Assembly: GCA_030063045.1 (NCBI GenBank)
Contig: JAQSEB010000114.1
Location: 248,001 to 312,000, forward strand
Source of the DNA: Pratylenchus scribneri
Lineage: Eukaryota; Nematoda; Chromadorea; Rhabditida; Pratylenchidae
Length of the DNA: 64,000 bases
Direction: 5' to 3'
Positions 17,690-26,099 of the stretch are shown here, one piece after another (positions within the stretch are counted from its first letter, which is position 1; the number at the start of each line of letters is the position of its first letter). The notes below the pieces were generated by a model. The model saw only the letters and a program-made list of their open reading frames with translations, searched no databases and had not been told where the DNA came from. Made by a program: the position numbers and the translations under genes.

Positions 17690-20491
17690 TTGCCGAGCCC
17701 TGATGACAAATCAGATCAGGCAAACGCACTCAGAAGAATACGTGAATTGGTTATCCAATATCAATTACACGATTGCCGAGATGATTTTGGTGGACCAATT
17801 AAAAATGGAAAATGCAATAAAGGCTTTCCACATGATTTTAGCAAAGAGACTTTCCTTTATGAGGATCGTCCAGCTAAACACAAAAGGCCAAGCCCAGAAG
17901 ATGGCGGCGAAATAGTAATGGTTCGAAAAGGGGGTGTGACACAAATATACGACAATCGTCATGTTGTCCCCTATTCGCCATTAATCCTTTTAAATTATGA
18001 GACGCATCATAATTTGGCCTATTGCTATGGCGAAAGCACCAATATGGCTTATCTGACAAAATACCCATTGAAAAGTGCAGACCAAAGTTGTGTTAAGCTT
18101 GAGAATGGTCAGGTGAACATTGATGAACCCGCCAGATTTGCGCGAATGTACTATCGCTCACCATGCGAAGCATTCTGCCGCATTATTTCTGCGCCATATG
18201 TCCGCATGTCACATGTAGTCATTCGTCTCACCATTCATTTGCCAGATAATCAGCCTATTTATTTTAAAGGCAGAGAAACTGAAGAGGCGCTTGAACGCGT
18301 CGAAGCTGGCGAATTGCCAAAGACAATGCTCACTGAATATTGGGCACAATGGGCATCGGGAGAATCCGTCCAACGAATTGATGGTAGTTGGACTTGGGTC
18401 GATGACCCTGAGATCAAAAACATGCGATATGATCAAATGCCAGAAAAATATTCATATGATAAAAACTCAAAAGTTTGGAAAAAGCGCATTGTCGCTAAAC
18501 AGGCCTACAAAAGTAAGAAGCCTATTATTGGTCGAATTTATCGACCGCAGCCTAAAAATCAAGAGCTTTTTGCTCTTTATGTGCTCATGCGCCATTTTCC
18601 TGGCGATCCAGATGCCTTGAAAAACGTGGATGGCTACATATGTGAGTCATTTGTTGAAGCAGCACGTCTGCACGGTCTCCTTATGGATGATACCGTTTGG
18701 CAACGAACGCTTGATGAAGCATTCAAACAAGGTGTAATCAGAGCACAATTGCGCGATTTATTCGTGCAAATTTTGGTATTTGGCAACCCAAGCAATGCTT
18801 TGGTGCTTTGGGAGGAATTCAAAAACGGAATTGCTGGCGCAGCCCAGACTGACCCATCATGGTTACGCCGAATCGATCATGCATTAGCCGTGATTGAAGC
18901 GCAATTGTCAGATTACGGTCTGACCATGGAGAATTTCCAACTCCCATTGCCAAATGTCTCATTCACAAGAAATGTTGACGAAGTCGTTGCACGATATTTC
19001 TTCAGTTCTGATCTATTTGACGACGACGATGATGTCGATCAGAGTAAGCCGCAAAATTCATTCCAATTGAATGCGGATCAAGAAGAAGCTTTTAAACAAG
19101 TTCAAAAGGCTATTAAAGCCTCACCATTCGATGATAAGATTCCACGAACATACTTCGTATATGGTGACGGTGGGACAGGAAAAACAGTTCTGTTCAATCA
19201 TTTCGTTAGAAAATTTCGTGAAATGAAAAAGAAAATAATCGCTTGCGCCTATACAGGCTGCGCTGCCACTCTTCTCTTCGGAGGAACTACAGTTCATTCT
19301 GTATTCAGATTTACATTTGATATTGAAGAGGACTATACGCCATCAATATCAGTTCAAAGCTTTCATGGCCAACGAATTCGAGTGGCAGAAATGATCCTCA
19401 TTGATGAGGTTTCTATGCTTCCAAAACACATGTTTGAAGCAATTGATCGTGTCTGCAAGCAGTTAGCAATAAAGCAATTGAAGCATTTACCATTTGGAGG
19501 GAAGGTTGTTGTCATTTCTGGCGATTTTAAACAAAATTTGCCAGTTGTCCCACATTCCATAATGGAGGCGCAAGTTGCAGCTTGCATTCAATATTCCACA
19601 TTATGGCCATTATTCCGCAAAAATCTGCTTCGCCTGACCATAAATATGCGTCAAGGTCCGGGTGAGCGTGAATTCACAAGAAAGCTCAATCAATTCGATT
19701 CTGACCCTAATGCGGAGCTTGTAGAAATTCCTAAAGAAAATGTGGCTTACACATCAGATCAGCTGTTAAATTTTGTCTCTGACAATGGACAGGCATTAAA
19801 TAATCCACAACAGCTCTTAAAGAGACTGATGTTGGCGCCACATAATGTCACTGTTGATGGCATTAATAGCCGAATTCTTGGAATGCTTAAGAACAAGGAA
19901 AAGATTTATCTTTCAACAGATGAATCATTAATCGAACGACCGTTCGATATTAATGCAGCCGATGACGAGGAAGAAGCATTGAATAAATTTAATCCTTCCG
20001 GCTTGCCATTGCATGAATTGAAGCTCAAAGAAGGAGCAATTATAGTCCTCTTGAAAAATCTTGCTGTTGCTCGAGGACTTGTCAATGGCACACGAATGGT
20101 CGTTAAGAGCTTGCATGATAATATCATCATGGCAGAGGTGATTACCGGTACCAATGCAGGTACCGGAAAGCAAGTTTGCCTTAATAGATGTTGGTGCGAT
20201 TATGAAGAAAAAGGTCGCATAGATGGAATTAATTTCCGTCGTTTCCAATTCCCAGTGCGTCTTGCATTCGCAATGACAATCATGAAAGCACAGGGCCAAT
20301 CGGTCAATCAAATGGGTCTTGATTTGTCTCAAGAAGTCTTTGCCCATGGGAATTTGTACAGTGCTATGTCTCGAGTAACAAGAGAGGCAGGTTATCGCAT
20401 TTATGCACCAAATGCTCCAACTAACCCTAAAACGGGCAGTATTTATGTAAAAAATATTGTTGCTGAAGGATTGAATTTCTTGAATGAATAG
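17690..20491 (+). CDS. Helitron: Rep tyrosine region and Pif1-type helicase
   Basis: This is a long frame of 933 codons in phase with the HUH segment. There is no good ATG at its start, so it is the C-terminal half of the Rep/helicase protein rather than a separate gene. Residues ~1-230 finish the Rep domain: NMAYLTKYPLK holds the paired tyrosines (about 121 and 125) that would carry DNA. Residues ~455-930 are a Pif1/RecD-like superfamily 1 helicase: YGDGGTGKT (Walker A, about 491), ILIDEVSM (Walker B, about 570), GDFKQNLPV (motif III), LTINMRQ (motif IV), MTIMKAQGQS and NLYSAMSRVT (motifs V-VI, to about 900). All helicase motifs look complete. The stop is at 20,489-20,491. The whole protein cannot be made from this copy because of the upstream breaks. 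Confidence 0.9.
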   Translation: MPSPDDKSDQANALRRIRELVIQYQLHDCRDDFGGPIKNGKCNKGFPHDFSKETFLYEDRPAKHKRPSPEDGGEIVMVRKGGVTQIYDNRHVVPYSPLILLNYETHHNLAYCYGESTNMAYLTKYPLKSADQSCVKLENGQVNIDEPARFARMYYRSPCEAFCRIISAPYVRMSHVVIRLTIHLPDNQPIYFKGRETEEALERVEAGELPKTMLTEYWAQWASGESVQRIDGSWTWVDDPEIKNMRYDQMPEKYSYDKNSKVWKKRIVAKQAYKSKKPIIGRIYRPQPKNQELFALYVLMRHFPGDPDALKNVDGYICESFVEAARLHGLLMDDTVWQRTLDEAFKQGVIRAQLRDLFVQILVFGNPSNALVLWEEFKNGIAGAAQTDPSWLRRIDHALAVIEAQLSDYGLTMENFQLPLPNVSFTRNVDEVVARYFFSSDLFDDDDDVDQSKPQNSFQLNADQEEAFKQVQKAIKASPFDDKIPRTYFVYGDGGTGKTVLFNHFVRKFREMKKKIIACAYTGCAATLLFGGTTVHSVFRFTFDIEEDYTPSISVQSFHGQRIRVAEMILIDEVSMLPKHMFEAIDRVCKQLAIKQLKHLPFGGKVVVISGDFKQNLPVVPHSIMEAQVAACIQYSTLWPLFRKNLLRLTINMRQGPGEREFTRKLNQFDSDPNAELVEIPKENVAYTSDQLLNFVSDNGQALNNPQQLLKRLMLAPHNVTVDGINSRILGMLKNKEKIYLSTDESLIERPFDINAADDEEEALNKFNPSGLPLHELKLKEGAIIVLLKNLAVARGLVNGTRMVVKSLHDNIIMAEVITGTNAGTGKQVCLNRCWCDYEEKGRIDGINFRRFQFPVRLAFAMTIMKAQGQSVNQMGLDLSQEVFAHGNLYSAMSRVTREAGYRIYAPNAPTNPKTGSIYVKNIVAEGLNFLNE

Positions 20492-20999
20492 CTGCAATCC
20501 TCGCAGTTGAAATCCACAGCAGAACAAATGCAGTCAAAAAAAAAATTGATAATACCCTGTCCCGGTTGGATTGGCCACCCATTCCCATGCAAGGATGGTA
20601 TTACTTTACCGGAGCATGGTTGAATGGGCTGAACCGTTGGGTCGGTCAATTTAACCGTTGACTGCATTCGAAAGAATAAAATAGGATGGGGGCAGGTCGG
20701 TGAAGGCGAGGTCGATGGTTGGATGTGGGTTTAGAAAAAGACCCAGAGGATTGTCCACCAGTCCGCCTTGCGATGCATTGGATTTGATTGCCATTGCATC
20801 AACCAAAATGATAATGTGATTCCACCGGCCTGTTGGCGTTCAAGGTTTCCACACCTCGCAGGCCTCCTCGCGGCCGTACGCCGGTAACTCTTCACCCAAG
20901 AAATGGCTATTGTGAGCCAGGTCGAAGAGGCTAACCCCAATTGAACACAACACTTTTGGGGAGCGAAAGTGGTAAATAAACAAGGCGGGTAAAGTGAAT
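20492..20999. other. GC-rich non-coding region after the Helitron helicase
   Basis: GC is near 50%, with only short frames that overlap on both strands. A probable 3' non-coding part of the Helitron. Nothing recognised as a gene. Confidence 0.4.
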
Positions 21000-21245
21000 T
21001 CTACTATATAATAATGGGCGAGCGGAGCGAGCCTTACTGAAAAAGTTTAGGGGACGAGCGAAGCAGGCCAAAAAGAATGGAAATTTAAAAATACATATAT
21101 TTTAACACAGAATGTCATAATTTTTTTCCGAAATCTACAAATCAACTAGGGGTCCTTAAAGCGCCCCGCGCTTTCAAAAATAATTTACTATATTTCGCCC
21201 AGTCTAACCGCTAAAGCAGTCCCGAAGGGACTGGTTATATACTAG
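21000..21245 (+). mobile_element. Helitron-like termini; short non-autonomous element or 3' end of the large Helitron
   Basis: The left side reads TCTACTATATAATAATGGGC at 21,000 (Helitrons start with TC, often TCTMYACTA-like), followed by GAGCGGAGCGAGC. The right side has hairpin AAAGCGC..GCGCTTT (about 21,158-21,174), then CAGTCCC-GAA-GGGACTG (21,217-21,233) and CTAG at 21,242-21,245, the CTRR signature ~8 nt after the hairpin. The flanking bases are T and A rather than the canonical A and T, so the exact limits are uncertain. Confidence 0.5.
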
Positions 21246-22030
21246 AAAGTTCGTAAAAAATAAAATTCAATTAAACATATTTTATTTAAAAAATTCTAAA
21301 ATTTACTACCTAATTTCCACGATGTGCTTGATTATATATATTGGGGTAAAATCTGCAAAAATAGCTTTATTAGAAAAATTATGTAATATAAAAAATTATT
21401 TTCAAATAGGCAGACATTAACATTAAAAATAGATGGAATTTTAGTGGTGATAAATTACAAATCTCTGCAATATATCATATTATTATATTTTTCAAATATT
21501 TACGGGCAATTATAATCGAATTAAATTTCAGATTTTTGATTATTTAATTTTAGGTAAAAATTTTATTTTTTATTTGTATCAGTTGCATGTTTGTTTTATT
21601 AATGTGAAATTAGGGCAAAAATATAATTTTATTTTGAGCAAATTGATTAAGAGTTTAATTTTTTTTAAATAATTTCTGAAATATTTTTTTATTAATATGT
21701 TTAAAACTAGTGGACGTAAGGGAAGTGGGTGTATAAGGAATACGTGGGAAGGATTTGAAAAGGCCAAAATTCGGAATTTTGAAAAATGTCTCCCTTTTTG
21801 TAATTCCAAAATCCAAAAAATGTCTCCATTTTTGCAATTCCAGCTCGTAGTTTCGATTATTAGAAATGAAATTGAATGTTCACATTTTTAAAATTGATTT
21901 ATTTTTCAAAAAATCAGATTTTAATGAATGGAATTGGGGAAAATATTTAATAATTTTTAGAAATGCTAAAACAATTTTGGATTTATTGGAGTAAAAAGGA
22001 AAAGTAAAAAATATAAAATAAGAAAATTGT
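21246..22030. other. AT-rich stretch with a satellite fragment
   Basis: No gene. At about 21,777-21,850 a short piece of the satellite (the AAAATGTCTCC..TTTTTGTAATTCCA block) is present twice in tandem, minus orientation. The rest is plain AT-rich DNA. Confidence 0.5.
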
Positions 22031-22032
22031 CT

Positions 22033-22397
22033 CTAATAATTTTGAGGAAATGAACAATAAATATCAAATAAAATAAGCAAATTCCTCAAAAATATGCCAT
22101 CGTCCATTTTGTTGCCATCTTCGTTCGTTTGGAATTCATTTTCCAGACCAAATTCAAAATCGAAATCCGCTTCTTCATAGTCCATTATCATTCCTCTGCC
22201 TATGCCTTCCCTTCAATTTGGATTATTTTGCCGAATCTGAATTTAGCATAAATAATTTTTAAAAAGAGGAAAGAAGTTTACTTGTTGTCTGCATCTTTTC
22301 CGCCTGAATAATTGATTGCCAAAAATTGAGATGAAAATTGATTATTCACTTTCGGTAGTTCGTAGTTGAAATCAAGTGGATTGCCGAACAATTCCAT
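22033..22397 (-). CDS. Possible two-exon gene of unknown function (partial)
   Basis: On the minus strand an ATG at 22,397 opens 38 codons (starting MELFGNPLDFNYELPKV) up to a good donor (AA/GTAAAC) at 22,282/22,281. After ~45 bp an acceptor lies at 22,237-22,239 (TTCAG). The best-looking downstream coding (MIMDYEEADFDFEFGLENE) is acidic and ends at TAG 22,033-22,035, but it lies in a frame that fits a second acceptor rather than the first. Base composition is clearly less AT-rich than the flanks. No domain recognised. Either a short real gene or a decayed one. Confidence 0.35.
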
Positions 22398-22689
22398 TGA
22401 ATTTTGTTACTGACGGCATTCCGCATGATTTCAACAATGAACCAACCAAAAAAAATTATGCGCCTAAATATAAATTGATTTAGCATTGAATTGGAAGAAG
22501 AGGGCTTATTTTCTTGATTAGGAATTAAATTTTATTTTATGATAAATATTCGCATTCATTAGAAAATGATAAGCGTTTTGTTGAATTTCTTCTTCAAATT
22601 TTATATGAGTTGTAAACAATTAATTTCAAATTGGCAAAAATTATTATTAAATTTTGTGAAATGATTTAAAATAAATTTTTTTTGATAAC

Positions 22690-23230
22690 TTTCAGAAAAT
22701 ATCTTTTTTAAAATTTCTTAGTTAATTTCAGGAAATTTTTCTTTTTTTTGCTCTAATTATTCTTAAAATTTTTAAAATGATTTAATTGCCAAAATATTAT
22801 AAAATAAGCAAAAATCCAAAATTCCAAAAAATGTCTCCCTTTTTGGCAATTCCAACTCGTAGACAAATTGATGGATAGAATTAAATAAATCATTTCCTAA
22901 AATTTTAATGAAATTAGACGAAAGTCTATAAAAAAAGGTAGACTAAATTATTCACTCTTTTTATGAGTTGAATAAATTAATTTTGGAATTGCGTTGCCTT
23001 TAAATAGACAATGCTTAAAATTTTAATGAATTTTATTTTTACAAAATTTTTGTTTCAATATTTGACAAATTAATTGGAAATAGAATGAATAGAATGATGT
23101 TTTTTTATTTTCGTGTGTAAGATTGAATTCATTTTAATTAAATTTTGTTAAAAATTTCCGAAAATTCGTTAGAATATTTCAGAAAACTTTCTTTTTTTGT
23201 TCCAATTATTTTTAAAATTTTTTAAATAAA
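22690..23230 (-). repeat. Dispersed satellite copy 3 (about 1.3 monomers)
   Basis: Reverse-complement copy of the right-hand satellite: AAAATGTCTCCC, ACTCGTAGACAAATTGA, GACGAAAGTCT, the ACTC/GAGT box and a degraded hairpin (GCGTTGCC..GACAATGC) at 22,991. Boundaries are approximate. Confidence 0.8.
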
Positions 23231-23950
23231 TAAATATTCTTAATTTATTGTGTCTTCTTATCAACACTCTGATTATTAGGGACAATATAATTTCGAGTAA
23301 ATAAATTTTGTTTCAGCTGTTCCATTAATCAAAAAATATTTATATTTCTTCGAAATTGCAGGTGATAATATTTTAATTTCATAATAAAAAAATAAATTAT
23401 TCAATTTATAAAAAGAATATGCTCCAAGAATGTAGATAGCCAGGTGCAATTGTTTGGGCTAAAGAGTAGGAAAGATCAAAAAATCAAATTTTTGTGATGA
23501 ATGTTTTACCTTACCATTTAATGTTCTACTCCACAATTTCTTTCTTTATTTTTATTGACAAAACTAACATAATTGCATTGTAGCGACATTCTAATTTTTT
23601 GGTTCTTTTCATAAAAGTTGGTTATAATTATTTAACAATGAACTCATTGTTAGATAACCTGCTGTGATGACTCTGTTCATATGACATAATCGTCACGATA
23701 TTTTTTCGTCCATTTATTATTTTATTAAAATAAAAATAAGAAGGTAGATAAAAAGCCTTTTTAAAGGGAAAAATTTAATTCTGTGTATATTTTTGACCAA
23801 ATTAAAGCCCATTTTTCCTGAAAAGTAAAAAGACTATGTTCCCAATTCATAAGATTTATCGATCTATTAGAAAGTTGGACAATTTAATAATTCTATAGTT
23901 GTTTAGTTATTTGCAAAATAAAAAAGAAGACTAATTTCCATAATTATAAA
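23231..23950. other. AT-rich stretch upstream of a receptor gene
   Basis: No coding frame. This is likely the 5' flank of the receptor gene that starts at 23,951. No defined promoter element seen. Confidence 0.35.
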
Positions 23951-24174
23951 ATGAATTCACAACAAAATGAATCAATGACTGCCTATTTGGCATTCATGGA
24001 ACAATGTGCCGAAGGTGCAGGCCAACGTGACATTTCCGGTGTGATAAGAGTGGCGGTTTTGTTGCCAGTCTATTCCATTGGAATTTTGCTACAATTTGCA
24101 TCATTCCCAGCTAACTTTCGGCTAGCAAAAGAACGATCCGCATTTCTTCTACTCCTTCAAATTGTGATTATTTA

Positions 24175-24522
24175 GGGTTGTCCAAAGTCGGTTTAAAAAC
24201 GAAATATTCGGTTTCAGTTTTGACCTTTTTTAATTGAAGTTTTCGATTTTTGTTTCGAACGGTTTTCGCAAAAAGTATAGCCCCTTATTGTGAAATCAAA
24301 AAACCCAAAAAACCGTTCAATTTTAACCCTAAATATTAGTTTTGCTTGATTTTCGAGTTCTATTTCGTTTTTGGGCAAAAAATGGGACAAAAATACTCGG
24401 CTTCGTTATTGGCTAAAAATCGGCAGTTTCGGATCCTTGGGCAAAAAATCAGCATTTTTATTTCGGGATCTTAAGTAAAAAATCCTAGATTTCGATTTCG
24501 GTAAACCGATTTTAGACAACCC
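24175..24522. mobile_element. MITE-like inverted-repeat element in receptor intron 1
   Basis: Ends GGGTTGTCCAAAGTCGGTTT (left) and, in reverse complement of the right, GGGTTGTCTAAAATCGGTTT: 18 of 20 match. The interior (~300 bp) has repeated TTCGGTTTC/TTTCGATTT text and no open frame. No clear target duplication; the superfamily is not decided. Confidence 0.65.
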
Positions 24523-24591
24523 AAATTTTTGTTATAGAAATTATTATTAAAAGATTTTTAAAAAATATTTTCATATTTTTTTTTTATTTAG

Positions 24592-24900
24592 AACATCACC
24601 GACACCATTTACTTAATCAATTATATCTGGATTTATTGTGAATTTCTTTGTGGTGCCACAATTTGGGTACCATTCCATTTGGATTCGTATCCGTATCGAA
24701 CAGCAATGGCAGCAGCCTATCAATTGAGCATTGTTTTGGCACTGAATCGGGCCATGGCAATAATTGTCCCATTCACATATCAGCAATTATTTTCCATAAG
24801 GTAAAATTTATTAACACAGGGATGGCATCAATTTTCGATTTATTTATTTTTAGTCCGAAATTTCCTTCATTTTTTGGACCGAAATGTTGATTTTCGGAAA
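24592..24900 (+). repeat. Inverted duplicate A (receptor exon 2 and start of intron 2)
   Basis: Matches the reverse complement of about 31,310-31,616. The exon part is ~98% identical and the following intron is more loosely similar (shared CCGAAATTTC and CGAAATGTTGATTT text). Confidence 0.85.
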
Positions 24901-25070
24901 ATTTTTGACCCTAAATTTCGATTTTTGTTTTTCGGAAAAATTTTTTGTTCCTCCGAAATTTCGATTTTTGATTTTTTTAGACATCGATGTCTTCCCTGAT
25001 TCGCATGATATTAATTTTTTCTTTTGCAGAAGGACAAAATTTATTTCTGCCCTCCTCTGGCTGTACGCAG

Positions 25071-25815
25071 CCGCGAAATTGATTGGAAATGGCCCGGTGG
25101 GTCATTGGAAAGTCGGGGAATTGGGCCGAAGGCCCAGGGGTGCGCGGGATTAAGCCGGATAAAGGGGGATTAAGGAAGATTAAAGGGATTAAGCCGGATT
25201 AGGCCGCGAAATTGATTGGAAATGGCCCGGAGGGCCAGTGGAAGGTCGAGGAAGTGGGCCGAAGGCTCAGTGGTGCGCGGGATTAAGCCGGATAAAGAGG
25301 GATTAAGGGAGATTAAGAGGGATTAAGCCGGATTAGGCCGCGAAATTGATTGGAAATGGCCCGGTGGGCCAGTGGAAAGTCGGGGAATTGGGCCGAAGGC
25401 CCAGGGGTGCGCGGGATTAAGCCGGATAAAGGCGGATTAAGGGAGATTAAGAGGGATTAAGCCGGATTAAGCCGCGAAATTGATTGTAAATGGCCCGGTG
25501 GGTCATTGGAAGGTCGGGGAATTGGGCCGAAAGCCCAGGGGTGCAAGGGATTAAGCCGGATAAAGGGGGATTAAGGAAGATTGAAGAGATTAAGCCGGAT
25601 TAGGCCGCGAAATTGATTGGAAATGGCCCGGAGGGCCAGTGGAAAGTCGGGGAATTGGGCCGAAGGCCCAGGGGTGCGCGGGATTAAGCCGGATTAAGGG
25701 AGATTAAGAGGGATTAAGCCCCAAAATAAATTGGAATTGGCTCGGAGGCCAGTGGAAGGTCGGGGAAGTGGGCAGAAGGCCCAGGGGCGCATAGGATTAA
25801 GCCGGATAAATTGGA
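25071..25815 (+). repeat. GC-rich 134-bp tandem array, about six copies
   Basis: The phrase CCGCGAAATTGATTGG recurs at 25,071, 25,204, 25,338, 25,472 and 25,605, with a last changed copy near 25,720. Each unit has hairpins (GGGCCGAAGGCCC and GGCCCGGAGGGCC types) and a tail of GGATTAAG/GCCGGAT short repeats. GC is near 52% against about 20-25% in the flanks. It starts inside a coding exon of the receptor gene and is followed by a Helitron-type terminal module at 25,835. Confidence 0.93.
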
Positions 25816-25834
25816 ATATAACCCTACTAGAGAT

Positions 25835-25965
25835 CTTTTAAAGCGCGATAGCGCTTTCTTCCTACCAAAAGCATAATTTCTAATTGTCCTATGTATTCCT
25901 TATACCCATCGAATGATATGCCCTCCAAATTTTAACCAGTCGAGCTTGCCTCGACTGGTTAATTT
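25835..25965 (+). mobile_element. Helitron-like terminal module next to the 134-bp array
   Basis: CTACTAGAGATC is followed by hairpin AAAGCGC-GATA-GCGCTTT (about 25,849-25,867), and ~80 bp later by hairpin TAACCAGTCGAG..CTCGACTGGTTA (12-bp stem, about 25,934-25,963). The same order (CTAG, AAAGCGC hairpin, CAGTC hairpin, GTTA) is seen at 21,147-21,236, which suggests one family. The terminal CTRR after the second hairpin is not clear here. Confidence 0.5.
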
Positions 25966-25988
25966 TTTTGAATAAAATGTTCTAATTT

Positions 25989-26092
25989 TTAGTTTAATTC
26001 CATCTCCATAATTTTGTTCCTTACAATTTTTCCCTTGACTGCAGAATTCGCTAAAAAAATCCATGTAATTTGTTGTCCAGTTTCAACAATTC
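25989..26092 (-). CDS. Possible terminal exon of an unknown gene
   Basis: On the minus strand an acceptor (TTTCTTGCAG) at 26,093-26,102 is followed in phase 2 by about 34 codons (IVETGQQITWIFLANSAVKG..) to a TAA at 25,989-25,991. Composition is less AT-rich than the flanks. Upstream exons were not found. Could be chance. Confidence 0.25.
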
Positions 26093-26099
26093 CTGCAAG

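Larger units (their letters stand above)
10427..21245 (+). mobile_element. Decayed autonomous Helitron (5' limit unknown, 3' limit tentative)
   Basis: The element reads 5' to 3': AT-hook/Ulp1 region (10,427-11,978), zinc-finger region (15,743-16,250), Helitron-like N domain, HUH Rep domain (HFH at 17,609-17,617), YxxxY tyrosine pair (near 18,050), and Pif1-type helicase (to 20,491). It is split by a Harbinger (11,979-15,739) and damaged by frameshifts near 16,255 and 16,865-16,880 and by a TAA at 17,666-17,668. A hairpin plus CTAG at 21,209-21,245 is a plausible 3' end, although it may belong to a separate short element starting at 21,000. No 5' TC end could be fixed. The minisatellite cluster at 6.9-10.1 kb may lie inside its 5' region. 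Confidence 0.75.
23951..25070 (+). pseudogene. 7TM chemoreceptor-like gene (possibly Srx-like), broken in exon 3
   Basis: Three exons can be read. Exon 1 (23,951-24,163, 71 codons, MNSQQNESMTAYLAF..) ends with a hydrophobic segment (IRVAVLLPVYSIGILLQF, TM1) and part of the next. Exon 2 (24,592-24,800, 209 nt) has NITDTIYLINYIWIYC (TM2), a loop, and AAAYQLSIVLALNRAMAIIV (TM3 with the NR of a degenerate DRY box). Exon 3 starts at 25,029 after TTTTGCAG and encodes RTKFISALLWLYAA (TM4 start). It then runs straight into a GC-rich tandem array at about 25,071, so TM4-TM7 are missing from this strand. Junctions are in phase (0, then 2). The family (nematode serpentine receptors; the ALNR..PF phrase recalls class Srx) is a tentative assignment. 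Intron 1 hosts an inverted-repeat element. Confidence 0.7.

Noticed and set aside
17690..20491. Independent host Pif1 helicase gene
   Set aside because: It lacks its own start, is in phase with the HUH segment across one TAA, and carries the Rep tyrosine pair at its N-terminal end, so it belongs to the Helitron.
19928..20527. Minus-strand 199-codon open frame
   Set aside because: Antisense to the helicase C-terminus, whose motifs are clear on the plus strand.
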